Counted from the first letter of the stretch, positions 11,204 to 21,718 are shown. The stretch is DNA of 64,000 bases from Candidatus Faecicola pullistercoris (GCA_018714105.1 DVNW01000008.1:1-64000), one strand, 5' to 3'. Notes: a model not told the origin generated them from the sequence alone. Program-made: numbers and translations.

Positions 11204-12075
11204 TAAGCATGACCGGTTACGGCAAAGGCACGGCCGAGAGCGAAGGCAAGAAAATTACGGTTGAACTCAAATCCGTAAATCACAGGTTCCTCGACCTCTC
11301 TGTGAAAATACCCAAAACCATGAATTTTGCCGAGGAAACAGCCAGAAAAATTCTGCAACAGTCTTTTTCGAGAGGGCATATCGACGTATATCTCACTTAC
11401 GAGAACAACGGCGCTTCCGATTACGACCTTTTTGTCAACGAGGGGCTGGCGGACGAATACGTAAGGACGGCGGCATACCTTGCGGACAAATACGGTATCG
11501 AAAACGATTTTACCGTTTCCTCCCTTATGAAGACGGCCGATGTCATAACTCCTTCGGAGAAGGAACAGAGCGAACAGGCCGTTGCCGCGCTTATTAAAGA
11601 CGCGCTCGAGGTAGCCGTGGAAAAATTGCAGGAAATGCGCGCAAAAGAGGGTTTTGCGCTTAAAAACGACCTTGTCGAAAAAGCCGATTCGGTAGGCGTG
11701 CTGCTCGAACTCGTTAAACAGCGCGCGCCCGAAGTAGTCAAAAATTACCGCGCCAAAATCGAGGAACGCATTACCGAGGCGCTGGCAGGGGTGGATATCG
11801 ACGAAGCGCGCCTGATAAACGAAGTGGCCTTTTTCGCAGACAAGGCCTGTATCGACGAGGAAACCGCGCGGCTTACGGCGCATATAGATAACTTTTACGC
11901 CATACTCGAATCCGACGAACCCGTGGGCAGAAAACTGGATTTCCTGGTGCAGGAGATGAACAGGGAAGTAAATACCATAGGCTCCAAATCCAACGATATA
12001 GTAATTACCAATTACGTGGTAAACATGAAATCCGAAATAGAAAAAATACGCGAGCAGGTGCAGAATGTCGAATAA
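11200..12075 (+). CDS. yicC: YicC/YloC family protein
   Basis: MISMTGYGKG start, SVNHRFLDLSVKIP, EMNREVNTIGSKSNDI; upstream of remA and gmk. Confidence 0.95.
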   Translation: MISMTGYGKGTAESEGKKITVELKSVNHRFLDLSVKIPKTMNFAEETARKILQQSFSRGHIDVYLTYENNGASDYDLFVNEGLADEYVRTAAYLADKYGIENDFTVSSLMKTADVITPSEKEQSEQAVAALIKDALEVAVEKLQEMRAKEGFALKNDLVEKADSVGVLLELVKQRAPEVVKNYRAKIEERITEALAGVDIDEARLINEVAFFADKACIDEETARLTAHIDNFYAILESDEPVGRKLDFLVQEMNREVNTIGSKSNDIVITNYVVNMKSEIEKIREQVQNVE

Positions 12076-12340
12076 CAACCCATTATCCAAAACGTTTATC
12101 AGCATAGGTTTCGGCAATATCATCAACGCCGATAAGGTGGTTACCGTAATGGCGCTTCCCGGAAGCGCGGCGGCCAAAGTGCTTGCCGCGGCCAAGGAAA
12201 AGAATACGGCTATCGACGCCACGGCGGGCAGGAAGACGCGTACCATTTTAATTATGGACAACGGTTTCGTGGTCATGAGCGGCATCAACTCGGGCACTAT
12301 TCTCGACAGGCTCAACGGAAAGGAGGATAAAGATGAATAA
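12065..12340 (+). CDS. remA: RemA/DUF370 family regulator
   Basis: ISIGFGNIINADKVVTVM...IDATAGRKTRTILIMDNGFVVMSGI; between yicC and gmk. Confidence 0.92.
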   Translation: MSNNNPLSKTFISIGFGNIINADKVVTVMALPGSAAAKVLAAAKEKNTAIDATAGRKTRTILIMDNGFVVMSGINSGTILDRLNGKEDKDE

Positions 12341-12947
12341 GAAAGGTCTGGTATTCGTTTTGTCCGGTCCGTCCGGCTCGGGTAAAGGAACCGTGCTCGA
12401 AGAAGTGCTTAAAACCGAAAAACTTTATCTTTCGGTTTCCGCCACGTCGCGTAGGCCCCGCGAAGGCGAAAAAGACGGCGTCAATTATTATTTCTACACC
12501 CCCGAGCGTTTTTCGGAAATTGCGGCGGGCGGCGGCTTTCTGGAATACACCACCACTTACGGCAATTTCTACGGTACGCCCAGGCAGCCTATTCTGGACG
12601 CCGTGGAGAGAGGGGAGAATATCATGCTTGAAATCGACTCGGTCGGGGCGGTCAACGTCAAGGCGGAGTATCCCGACGCCATTCTGATATTTTTGGTTAC
12701 CCCGAACGTGGCCGAACTCAAACGCAGGCTTATAGGCAGGGGTACGGAAGATCCCGAACAGCTTAAAACCCGCATAGATTGCTATATTGACGAAATCAAG
12801 GCGGGGCTGAAATACGACTACCTCGTAATAAACGACGACGTCAAACGCTGCGCGGCCGACGTAATAGCTATTATCCGCGCGGAGCAGCTGAAAATCAAAA
12901 ACAACATCGGTTTTATAAACAATTTTAAAGGAGACAATATATGTTAG
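12333..12947 (+). CDS. gmk: Guanylate kinase
   Basis: VLSGPSGSGKGTVL, SVSATSRRPREGEKDGVNYYF. Confidence 0.97.
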   Translation: MNKKGLVFVLSGPSGSGKGTVLEEVLKTEKLYLSVSATSRRPREGEKDGVNYYFYTPERFSEIAAGGGFLEYTTTYGNFYGTPRQPILDAVERGENIMLEIDSVGAVNVKAEYPDAILIFLVTPNVAELKRRLIGRGTEDPEQLKTRIDCYIDEIKAGLKYDYLVINDDVKRCAADVIAIIRAEQLKIKNNIGFINNFKGDNIC

Positions 12948-13129
12948 TAGATCCCCCCATCGACAAACTCATCAAAAAGGCGGAATGCAGATACGCTCTT
13001 ACCTGCGCCGTAGCAAAAAGGGCCAGAACCATTATCGCTCAGTCCGAGCAGACCGACGAAGGCGACAAACCCATCACCGTTGCCTGCAAGGAAATTTACG
13101 AAGGGAAACAGAAAATCCACAGAGACTGA
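12941..13129 (+). CDS. rpoZ: RNA polymerase omega subunit
   Basis: MLVDPPIDKLIKKAECRYALTCAVAKRAR, KPITVACKEIYEGK; downstream of gmk. Confidence 0.93.
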   Translation: MLVDPPIDKLIKKAECRYALTCAVAKRARTIIAQSEQTDEGDKPITVACKEIYEGKQKIHRD

Positions 13130-13131
13130 TT

Positions 13132-14316
13132 ATGCTTTACGGTAAAAACGTTCTTCTCGGCGTATGCGGCGGGATAGCCGCGTACAAGAGTTGCGAAATC
13201 GTAAGCAGGCTGAAAAAACTGGGTGCGTCCGTGGACGTAGTCATGACCGAAAACGCCACCCGTTTCGTAACACCGCTTACATTTTCCTCTCTTGCGGGGT
13301 CGCGCACCGTCTGCGACGCATTCGAAGGCGGATTCGAATACGACGTCAAACACGTTTCGCTTGCAAAAAAGGCGGACGTCTTTATTATTGCTCCCGCTAC
13401 CGCCAACGTGATTGCCAAACTCGCGTGCGGCATTGCGGACGACATGCTTACCACCGTTGCCGTCGCTACGCGCGCGCCGCTTTTAATATGCCCCGCAATG
13501 AACACGGGTATGTGGGAGAGCGTTACCGTTAAGGAAAATATCGCCGTTCTCAGGCAAAGGGGCGCGCTTATAGTCGAGCCCGATTCCGGCAGACTGGCGT
13601 GCGGAGATACCGGCAAAGGCAAAATGGCGTCGCCCGAGCAGATTGTGGACGAGGCGGTTAAACTTCTTATGCCCGTTAACGATTACGATGGCAAAAGAGT
13701 GCTTGTTACCGCGGGTGCGACAAAGGAAAACATCGACGGCGTAAGGTGCATTACCAACAACAGCAGCGGCAAAATGGGAATGGCCATAGCGCGCGCGGCG
13801 GCGGACAGGGGAGCCAGGGTTACCGTTATAAAAGGTATAGTATCCGTACCCGTGCCCGAAAACGCTTATAAGGTCGTGGACGTCAGCTCAACAGAACAGA
13901 TGTACGACGCGGTGATGGCCGAGCTTGCCGATAACGACATCGTTATAAAAGCGGCCGCACCCGCCGATTACAGACCTGCCGAAGTTTACGATAACAAGAT
14001 AAAGTCGCAGACGCTGACGCTCGAATTCGTAAAAAACCCCGATATCGCCGCGGCCGTCGGCAAAATCAAGGGCGATAAAAAACTTGTCGTTTTCAGCGCC
14101 GAAACCCAAAACCTTTTATCAAACGCTCGCGCCAAACTTGAAAGCAAAAACGCCGATATGGTTGTAGCCAACGACCTTACCGCCGAGGGCGCGGGGTTTA
14201 ACGTGGATACCAATATAGCCACCATTATCGCAAAGGACGGCAGTGTGTGCGAAACGGGACTGGTTACCAAGCGCAGGCTTGCCGATATTATACTTGACAC
14301 CGTTAAAACGCTCTGA
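13132..14316 (+). CDS. coaBC: Bifunctional phosphopantothenoylcysteine decarboxylase / phosphopantothenate-cysteine ligase
   Basis: GVCGGIAAYKSCEIV, APATANVIAKLACG, CPAMNTGMW, TAGATKENIDGVRCITNNSSGKMG; start moved to 13132. Confidence 0.96.
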   Translation: MLYGKNVLLGVCGGIAAYKSCEIVSRLKKLGASVDVVMTENATRFVTPLTFSSLAGSRTVCDAFEGGFEYDVKHVSLAKKADVFIIAPATANVIAKLACGIADDMLTTVAVATRAPLLICPAMNTGMWESVTVKENIAVLRQRGALIVEPDSGRLACGDTGKGKMASPEQIVDEAVKLLMPVNDYDGKRVLVTAGATKENIDGVRCITNNSSGKMGMAIARAAADRGARVTVIKGIVSVPVPENAYKVVDVSSTEQMYDAVMAELADNDIVIKAAAPADYRPAEVYDNKIKSQTLTLEFVKNPDIAAAVGKIKGDKKLVVFSAETQNLLSNARAKLESKNADMVVANDLTAEGAGFNVDTNIATIIAKDGSVCETGLVTKRRLADIILDTVKTL

Positions 14317-16496
14317 TGATTGCCGAAGTAATAGTTGACATAGCTTCGTCCGAAGTGGACAGGATTTTCGATTATACCGCAGGACCCGACATAGTGCCCG
14401 GCATGCGCGTTTCGGTGCCTTTCGGCAATAAACTTATAGAAGGGTTCGTCATAGGCCTCAAAGATAAATCGGATTACGCCGACAAACTCAAATCCGTTGC
14501 GGGCAAACTTGACGATTTTGTGGCAGTCGGTCCCGAAATGTTCGGGCTTATGGACTTCATGGTAGACAAATACCATCTCCGCAAGATCGACGTTTTAAGG
14601 CTGTTTGTTCCCGCTCAGCTCAGAGGCGGCAGAGTAGGCGAGATACTGCTCGATTTCGTACAGCTCGCCCTGCCTTACGAAGAGGCCGTTTCCATGGTAT
14701 CCGCTTCCGCGGCGAAGCAGATTGCGGCAATCGAATATCTCAAAGACGCAGGGGGTTTTTCCTCCGAGCTGAATAAGCTGTTCGGCGCGTCGGCATTGAA
14801 AGCGCTTAAAGATAAGGGGATAACCCGAGTGTTCAAAGTGCGTAAAATGCGCGAGCCGGATACCTTCGAGTCTTCGGACAAAAGCGTTAAGCTGAACGCC
14901 AATCAGCGTGAAGCCGTGGACAGAATCGACCGTTCGAAAGGAGTTATACTTCTGCACGGCGTTACGGGAAGCGGCAAGACCGAAGTATATATGAACGCCG
15001 TAAGCCACGCGCTCGACAGAGGAAAAACGGCAATAGTGCTGGTTCCGGAAATTTCGCTCACGCCTCAGTTGTTAAGCGTGTTCCGCGCCCGTTTCGGAGC
15101 GAAAGCCGCCGTGCTTCACAGCGGACTTTCCGCGGGGGAGCGTTTCGACGAGTGGAAACGTCTTCTTACGGGCGAAGCCTCCATAGCGATAGGCGCGCGG
15201 TCGGCGATATTCGCGCCGCTTAGCAATATAGGCCTTATCGTAATCGACGAGGAACACGACGGCAGTTACGTGTCCGAGTCCAACCCCCGTTACGACGCAA
15301 AAGAAGTCGCGCGTTTCCGCGCCGGGTATTACGGAGCGCCGCTCGTCCTGGGAAGCGCGACGCCCCAGATAGAAAGTTACTATAAGGCGCAGACGGGCGA
15401 ATACGAACTGGTATCGCTGCCCGACAGAATAAATAAAAAAAAGCTGCCCGAGGTGGAAATAGTCAATATGTCCCGCGAAATCCGCATGGGCAACAGGGAA
15501 ATATTCTCCTCGTCGGTAAAACAGGCGCTCGAAAACTGCCTGGCCGACCGAAATCAGGCCATAATTTTTATCAACAGGCGCGGATATTTTTCTTACGTGA
15601 TGTGTCGGGATTGCGGCTTTATCGCCAAATGCGAAAGCTGCGACGTATCCCTTACATATCATAAAACCGAAAACGTATTGAAATGTCATTGTTGCGGCAA
15701 GACTTACCGCAATATAGAAAAATGCCCGCACTGCGGCAGTACTCATCTCAGGCAGGGCCATACGGGCACCGAACAGGTTGCGGAAGAGGTGAAAAAACTT
15801 TTTCCTCATGCCAACGTCGCGCGCATGGATAACGATTCCACACGGAAAAAAGGCGCGCATGCCGCTATCTTAAAGGATTTTGCCGACGGCAAAGCGGACG
15901 TCCTGGTGGGTACTCAGATGATTTCCAAAGGGCACGATTTCAAAAGGGTGGCGTTAGTGTGCATTTTAGAAGCCGATTACAGCCTGTACATGAGCGATTA
16001 CCGCAGCAACGAACGTACTTTTCAGCTGGTAACCCAAGTGGCGGGACGCGCGGGACGCGAAGGGCTGGACGGCAAAGTGATACTGCAGACGTACACCCCG
16101 AAACATTACGTATTCAGATATGCCGCCGCGTACGATTACCAAGGCTTTTACGAGAAGGAACTCAATACAAGGCAGGTAACCAAGTTTCCGCCGTTTGCAA
16201 AAATCGTGAGAGTGCTTATTTCCTCGCCGTCAGACGAGGACGCCAAGGCCTCCGCCAGAAAAACTTACGACGCGCTTACCAAAGTAAGAAACGACTCTCC
16301 CGACGATTTTATATATTTTCAGGGCATGAAATCGCCCGTGGAAAGGGAAATGGATATGTACCGCTATCAGGTACTTATGAGAATAAAGCAGGAGAACGCC
16401 GATAAGATTATCCGAAGCGTTTACACCGCTACGGATAAATGCAAAAACAAAAAATCGCAGATTTTCGTGGAGATAAATCCGCAGAATCTGAACTGA
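14316..16496 (+). CDS. priA: Primosomal protein N' (PriA helicase)
   Basis: LLHGVTGSGKTEVYM, DEEHDGSY, Zn clusters CRDCGFIAKCESC and CHCCGKTYRNIEKCPHCG. Confidence 0.97.
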   Translation: MIAEVIVDIASSEVDRIFDYTAGPDIVPGMRVSVPFGNKLIEGFVIGLKDKSDYADKLKSVAGKLDDFVAVGPEMFGLMDFMVDKYHLRKIDVLRLFVPAQLRGGRVGEILLDFVQLALPYEEAVSMVSASAAKQIAAIEYLKDAGGFSSELNKLFGASALKALKDKGITRVFKVRKMREPDTFESSDKSVKLNANQREAVDRIDRSKGVILLHGVTGSGKTEVYMNAVSHALDRGKTAIVLVPEISLTPQLLSVFRARFGAKAAVLHSGLSAGERFDEWKRLLTGEASIAIGARSAIFAPLSNIGLIVIDEEHDGSYVSESNPRYDAKEVARFRAGYYGAPLVLGSATPQIESYYKAQTGEYELVSLPDRINKKKLPEVEIVNMSREIRMGNREIFSSSVKQALENCLADRNQAIIFINRRGYFSYVMCRDCGFIAKCESCDVSLTYHKTENVLKCHCCGKTYRNIEKCPHCGSTHLRQGHTGTEQVAEEVKKLFPHANVARMDNDSTRKKGAHAAILKDFADGKADVLVGTQMISKGHDFKRVALVCILEADYSLYMSDYRSNERTFQLVTQVAGRAGREGLDGKVILQTYTPKHYVFRYAAAYDYQGFYEKELNTRQVTKFPPFAKIVRVLISSPSDEDAKASARKTYDALTKVRNDSPDDFIYFQGMKSPVEREMDMYRYQVLMRIKQENADKIIRSVYTATDKCKNKKSQIFVEINPQNLN

Positions 16497-16505
16497 GAGG
16501 AAAAA

Positions 16506-16973
16506 ATGGCTTTAAGAAACATAGTAAAAGATCCCGACCCCTTGCTTCGCAAAAAGTCGAGGCCGGTGGAAACTTTCGATAAAAAACTGCACCTCCTTCT
16601 TGACGACATGCGCGAAACCATGGCGAAAAACGACGGCGTAGGTCTTGCCGCGCCTCAGGTAGGTATTTTAAGAAGGGCGGCCGTGGTAGAGGTAGGCGAC
16701 TTTTACGTCGAGCTTGTAAACCCCGAGGTGCTCGAATCCGAGGGCGAGCAGATAGACGTGGAGGGGTGCCTGAGCATCAATAATTACAATTGCTATGTCG
16801 CGAGGCCCGAGAGAATAAAATTAAGGGCGCAGAACCGCGACGGCGAGTTTTTCGAACTGGAATGCCGTGATTTCATAGCGCGCGCCTGCCTGCACGAAAT
16901 GGACCATCTGGACGGCATACTGTTCAAGGACAAATGCTATGCCGAGCTCGATTTTGACGAGGAACAAGAGTGA
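16506..16973 (+). CDS. def: Peptide deformylase
   Basis: GVGLAAPQVG, EGCLSI, CLHEMDHLDGILF. Confidence 0.97.
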   Translation: MALRNIVKDPDPLLRKKSRPVETFDKKLHLLLDDMRETMAKNDGVGLAAPQVGILRRAAVVEVGDFYVELVNPEVLESEGEQIDVEGCLSINNYNCYVARPERIKLRAQNRDGEFFELECRDFIARACLHEMDHLDGILFKDKCYAELDFDEEQE

Positions 16974-17896
16974 GACTGATATTTCTCGGTACGCCTGACT
17001 TCGCCGTACCCGCACTTCAGAAAATAGCGGCCGCGGGACACCGAATCGCAGCCGTGGTTACTCAGCCCGACCGAAGACGGAACAGGGGCGAAATTTCCTT
17101 TTCGCCCGTAAAGGAGGCGGCATTGAAGCTGGGGCTGGAGGTGCTGCAGTTTCAAAGCGTTAAAAAAGAGGGCGTCGATATTCTTAAAAACCTGCGCCCG
17201 GATATTATGGTTACCGCCGCTTTCGGGCAAATTCTTTCGCAGGAAATACTCGATATAGCAAAATACGGCGTCATAAACGTGCATGCGTCCCTGCTTCCTG
17301 CTTACCGAGGCGCCGCGCCCATACAGAGGGCTATTATGGACGGGTGCGAATATACGGGAATAAGCATTATGCAGACGGCGCTCAAAGTAGACAGCGGCCC
17401 CGTTATTCTGCAGAAAAAAGTAAAAATAGGCGAGGACGAGACCGCGGAAGAACTTTTCCTCAGGCTTGCCGCAACGGGCGGAGACGCCGTGTGCGAGGCT
17501 CTGTCGCTTATAGAAAGCGGCAAGGCGGTTTATACCGAGCAGGACGAAAGCAAGGCGACTTTTTGCGGTATTATAAAAAAAGAAGACGGCGAAATAAATT
17601 TCGACACCTCCTTTTTCATGCTTAAAAGGTTTATAAACGCGATGACGCCGTGGCCGTCGGCATATACGAATATTGAGGACAAACGCTTTAAAATACTCGC
17701 CGTTGAAAGGGCCGAGGGCAGAGGCGTTCCGGGTTGCGTATTGAAAGCCGACAGAAAAAACGGTCTTGTTATAGCCCTTAAAGAGCAGGCCGTAAAAATA
17801 TTGAAATTCCAGCCCGAAAACAAGAGCGCCATGCGGCCGGAAGATTATTTTCTGGGCAATACTGTTCCCACAGGGATAACGGCAGGGAAAGGCTGA
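16970..17896 (+). CDS. fmt: Methionyl-tRNA formyltransferase (GTG start)
   Basis: MRLIFLGTPDFAVPAL, INVHASLLPAYRGAAPI. Confidence 0.97.
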   Translation: MRLIFLGTPDFAVPALQKIAAAGHRIAAVVTQPDRRRNRGEISFSPVKEAALKLGLEVLQFQSVKKEGVDILKNLRPDIMVTAAFGQILSQEILDIAKYGVINVHASLLPAYRGAAPIQRAIMDGCEYTGISIMQTALKVDSGPVILQKKVKIGEDETAEELFLRLAATGGDAVCEALSLIESGKAVYTEQDESKATFCGIIKKEDGEINFDTSFFMLKRFINAMTPWPSAYTNIEDKRFKILAVERAEGRGVPGCVLKADRKNGLVIALKEQAVKILKFQPENKSAMRPEDYFLGNTVPTGITAGKG

Positions 17897-19167
17897 TGGA
17901 TTATACCCGTAAAAGTTACGAAATTCTGGATAAAATTTACAGGGGCGGGGCCTATTCGACGATTGCCCTGGGGCAGGTTTCGGGCGAGGACTCGCATCTT
18001 GTCACGCGCATTGTCAAAGGCGTGCTAGAAAGAGATACCGAACTCGAATACATAATAAGCCGTCTTGTGGGAAGACCCGCTAAAAACGTTTTGAAACTGA
18101 TTCTTAAACAGGGGATATTCTGCCTTAAATACATGTCGTCGCTACCCGATTACGCGGTAATAAACAATCATGTGGAACTTTGCAAACAGCTCGGAAAGCG
18201 TCAGAACGCCGGGTTTATCAACGCCACGCTCAAAAACGCCGCGGCGGGGAAATATGCCTTGCCCGAGCCTTCCGACGGCGATCTGTATTTATCGGTAAAA
18301 TACTCCAAACCCTTATGGTTTATTGAAAAACTACGTGCCGACTACGGTAACGAAAAAGCGGTTGAAATAATTTCGGTCAAGCCTTCGGATAGGCTTCATA
18401 TCAGGGTAAGCGGCCTTAAATTAACAAAAAAAGACTTTGAAAATTATATAAAAAGGCATAATTTAGAATACTCGGTTTCTCCCGCCGGCGGATATTATAT
18501 TAAGGGAGGCAGGCTTCTGGACGAACTTTTTTTGCAAGGTAAAATAACTTATATGTCGGAAAGTTCAATGTATGCCGTAAAAGCCTTGGGGATAAAGCCC
18601 TATTCGCAGGTGCTGGATTTGTGCGCCGCTCCGGGCGGTAAATGCGTATATGCGGCCGAACTGGATACGGGCGGCATGGTGGAAGCCGGCGATATTTATC
18701 CGCATCGGGTTAATCTTATAAAATCTTACGCCAAACGCATGGGCGTTCATAACGTGGACGCATGCGTCAGGGACGCGGCCGAGGCGCATAAGAATTTTAC
18801 CGCCCGTTTCGATTACGTCCTGGCCGACGTGCCTTGCAGCGGGCTGGGGGTATTCAACCGCAAGCCCGACGTGCTTCTGAAAAAAAACGCGGACTGCGCC
18901 GATCTTACGGCGTTGCAGAAGAAAATACTTTTCAACGCTGCCGATTACGTAAAGGAGGGCGGAACGCTCGTTTATTCCACATGTACTTTAAGCAAGCGGG
19001 AAAACGAGGACGTCGTAGCAGAGTTTTTAAAAACGCGTAAGGATTTTTATCTGTCAAAGGCGGATATTCCGTTTGTCAACGACGGCATAATTACCATTTT
19101 TCCCGACAACGAAGGGAGAACGGGCTTTTTTATAGCGAGGTTTGTGAAGAATGGACTGTCTGCTTAA
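17896..19167 (+). CDS. rsmB: 16S rRNA (cytosine-C5)-methyltransferase RsmB
   Basis: NusB-like N-terminus; VLDLCAAPGGKCVYAAE, DVPCSGLGVFNRKPDV, YSTCTLSKRENE. Confidence 0.95.
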   Translation: MDYTRKSYEILDKIYRGGAYSTIALGQVSGEDSHLVTRIVKGVLERDTELEYIISRLVGRPAKNVLKLILKQGIFCLKYMSSLPDYAVINNHVELCKQLGKRQNAGFINATLKNAAAGKYALPEPSDGDLYLSVKYSKPLWFIEKLRADYGNEKAVEIISVKPSDRLHIRVSGLKLTKKDFENYIKRHNLEYSVSPAGGYYIKGGRLLDELFLQGKITYMSESSMYAVKALGIKPYSQVLDLCAAPGGKCVYAAELDTGGMVEAGDIYPHRVNLIKSYAKRMGVHNVDACVRDAAEAHKNFTARFDYVLADVPCSGLGVFNRKPDVLLKKNADCADLTALQKKILFNAADYVKEGGTLVYSTCTLSKRENEDVVAEFLKTRKDFYLSKADIPFVNDGIITIFPDNEGRTGFFIARFVKNGLSA

Positions 19168-20197
19168 TTACGATTTGGACGAACTTTATAAACTCGCAGC
19201 GGAAACGGGGCAGCCTCGGTTCAGGGGCGAGCAGCTTTTCCGCGCCGCGCACGAAGGAAGAACGTGGGACGAAATAACCAACGTGCCTAAATCGCTTAAA
19301 GCCGAGCTTACAGCGCGCGGCTTTTGGGTAACGGGCGTAGAAATCGCCGATAAGCTAATATCCTCGGACGGGACCGTAAAGTATCTTTACCGCCTTGCCG
19401 ACGGCAACGTGATAGAAGGCGTGCTCATGAAATACAAGTACGGAAACACGCTTTGCGTTTCCACCCAGGTCGGTTGCAGAATGAATTGCGCTTTCTGCGC
19501 TTCGGGGCTTGACGGACTGGTGCGAAATCTTACTTCGGGCGAAATTCTGGGGCAGGTTGCCGCGGTAAACAGGGACGCGGGCGGCACTCTTGCGGCGCGG
19601 GCCGTTACCAACGTCGTACTTATGGGCAGCGGAGAACCCCTCGATAATTATCAGGAGGTAACCGCTTTTCTCAGACGCGTGAATCATCCGAAAGGTCTTA
19701 ACGTCAGCGAAAGAAACATTTCGCTGTCCACTTCGGGGCTGGCCGATAAAATATACCGCCTCGCCGACGACGGATTTAACGTAACTTTAACGGTATCCCT
19801 TCACGCGCCGGACGACAAGACGCGTCTGTCTATTATGCCGGTGAATAAAGCGTTCGATATAAAAACCGTACTCGACGCAGCGAGATACTATTTCGGTAAA
19901 ACGGGGCGGAGGGTGATTTTCGAATACGCTCTTATCAAAGGAGTCAACGACTCGCCCGAGCAGGCTGAACGGCTTGCCGCGCTGGCAAAGGGCTTTCCCT
20001 GCCATATCAATTTAATCCGTCTTAATTACGTCAGGGAAAGAGGTCTGAAAGCCGCCGATTCGGTAAAGGCGTTTGCCGCCGTTCTGGAAAGCGAAGGGGC
20101 GTCGGTAACCGTACGCAGGACTATGGGCGGCGATATCGAAGGAGCCTGCGGGCAACTCAGACGAAGGTATTTGAGCAATGAAAGCAAGAGTAATTAA
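19151..20197 (+). CDS. rlmN: 23S rRNA (adenine2503-C2)-methyltransferase RlmN, radical SAM
   Basis: CVSTQVGCRMNCAFCASG, MGSGEPLDNYQEV, SLSTSG. Confidence 0.97.
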   Translation: MDCLLNYDLDELYKLAAETGQPRFRGEQLFRAAHEGRTWDEITNVPKSLKAELTARGFWVTGVEIADKLISSDGTVKYLYRLADGNVIEGVLMKYKYGNTLCVSTQVGCRMNCAFCASGLDGLVRNLTSGEILGQVAAVNRDAGGTLAARAVTNVVLMGSGEPLDNYQEVTAFLRRVNHPKGLNVSERNISLSTSGLADKIYRLADDGFNVTLTVSLHAPDDKTRLSIMPVNKAFDIKTVLDAARYYFGKTGRRVIFEYALIKGVNDSPEQAERLAALAKGFPCHINLIRLNYVRERGLKAADSVKAFAAVLESEGASVTVRRTMGGDIEGACGQLRRRYLSNESKSN

Positions 20198-21038
20198 AGA
20201 GGCAGGCGGAAAGTTTTTCCTTCTGTGCGATGACGGACGCACGCTGACCTGTCATGCACGGGGGAGAATAAAAAGAGACGATATGATATTCGTAGGCGAT
20301 TTCGTCGAGGTATCCGAGGAAAAAAACGGGTTTGTGATAGACGGTATCTTGCCGAGAAAAAACAAACTTATCAGGCCTTACGTTGCAAACGTGGACGTTG
20401 TGGTTATACTTATCGCCTGCGAGCCCGAACCCGATTTCCTTCTCGTGGACAAACTGCTGGTAGACGCCGCCGCAAACGGTATAGAGTCCGTTATCGCGGT
20501 CAACAAATGCGATCTCGACGGAGGAGAGCTGTACGCGAAAACGCTGAAACAGTACGGAGCGCATTTCAGGGTGACGGCGCTTTCCGCCGTCGGCGGAGAG
20601 GGAATTGACGAATTGCGCGGGTTCGCCGACGGAAAACTTATAGCTTTTGCCGGTCAGTCCGCGGTAGGAAAAAGCTCTTTGATAAACGCGCTGGGGAATC
20701 TGGGGCTTCAAACAGGAGGCCTGTCCAAAGTAGGCCGCGGACGCCATACCACCAGACGCGCCGAAATTTTCGATGCGGGTACTTTTACGGTTGCCGATAC
20801 GTGCGGGTTTTCCATGCTCGAAACCGAAAAGGATTTCGACCCGATTACTTTAAAGGATTATTATCCCGAATTCGAAAATCTTGCTTCTCGATGCAGGTTC
20901 AGAGGCTGCACACACACCGACGAACCGGATTGTGAGGTAAAGCGAGAACTAGGCAAAAGCGTGGACGAGGCGAGATACGAAAGATATACCGAGCTTTACA
21001 AAAGCCTTAAAGATAAATGGAGGAAAAGATATGATTAA
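20178..21038 (+). CDS. rsgA: Ribosome small subunit-dependent GTPase A
   Basis: GQSAVGKSSLINAL, ADTCGFS, CRFRGCTHTDEPDC. Confidence 0.96.
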   Translation: MKARVIKEAGGKFFLLCDDGRTLTCHARGRIKRDDMIFVGDFVEVSEEKNGFVIDGILPRKNKLIRPYVANVDVVVILIACEPEPDFLLVDKLLVDAAANGIESVIAVNKCDLDGGELYAKTLKQYGAHFRVTALSAVGGEGIDELRGFADGKLIAFAGQSAVGKSSLINALGNLGLQTGGLSKVGRGRHTTRRAEIFDAGTFTVADTCGFSMLETEKDFDPITLKDYYPEFENLASRCRFRGCTHTDEPDCEVKRELGKSVDEARYERYTELYKSLKDKWRKRYD

Positions 21039-21672
21039 GGTAGCACCTTCGATACTGTCGGCGGATTTTGCGGCCATGGGACAGGCCGTGGAAAACCTTG
21101 AAAAATGGGGGGCGGATTACGTGCATTGCGACGTTATGGACGGCAGATTCGTGCCGAACATTACTTTCGGTATGCCCATGATAAAGGCGATACGCAAACA
21201 TACGAGTCTTCCGCTCGACGTCCATCTTATGATTGTCAACCCCGAAGATTATATAGAAAAATTTATCGACGCAGGGGCGGATATAATCACTTTCCACCCC
21301 GATTCCACAAATAAGACCGCCGAGTGCCTTGCAACCGTAAAAAACGCAGGCCTGAAATGCGGTCTGGTACTTAATCCCGACAAGCCTTTGTCGATGCTGA
21401 CCGATTATCTCGATATTGTCGACGAGGTGATTGTAATGGGAGTGTACGCAGGGTTCGGCGGCCAGAAATTCTTGCCTCAGACCCTTGATAAAATAAGTCA
21501 GCTTAAAAAACTCGCGAAAGGTAAAAACCTTTTAATAGAAATGGACGGCGGCGCTACGTGTGAAAACGCGCGCTCGATAGAGAATGCCGGCGCCGATATT
21601 CTTGTGGCGGGCTCGGCCGTTTTCGGTGCGGAAAATCCCGCAGAAGCGATAAGAATACTCGGCGGCAAGTAA
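21031..21672 (+). CDS. rpe: Ribulose-phosphate 3-epimerase
   Basis: APSILSADFAAMG, HCDVMDGRFVPNITFG, GFGGQKFLP. Confidence 0.97.
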   Translation: MIKVAPSILSADFAAMGQAVENLEKWGADYVHCDVMDGRFVPNITFGMPMIKAIRKHTSLPLDVHLMIVNPEDYIEKFIDAGADIITFHPDSTNKTAECLATVKNAGLKCGLVLNPDKPLSMLTDYLDIVDEVIVMGVYAGFGGQKFLPQTLDKISQLKKLAKGKNLLIEMDGGATCENARSIENAGADILVAGSAVFGAENPAEAIRILGGK

Positions 21673-21718
21673 CATGCCCGCTCTGCCCGGCATATTATGT
21701 GTGCGAGGAGAAACGAGT

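Noticed and set aside
11134-12315. 393-aa minus-strand ORF
   Set aside because: Antisense to yicC-remA; no family features.
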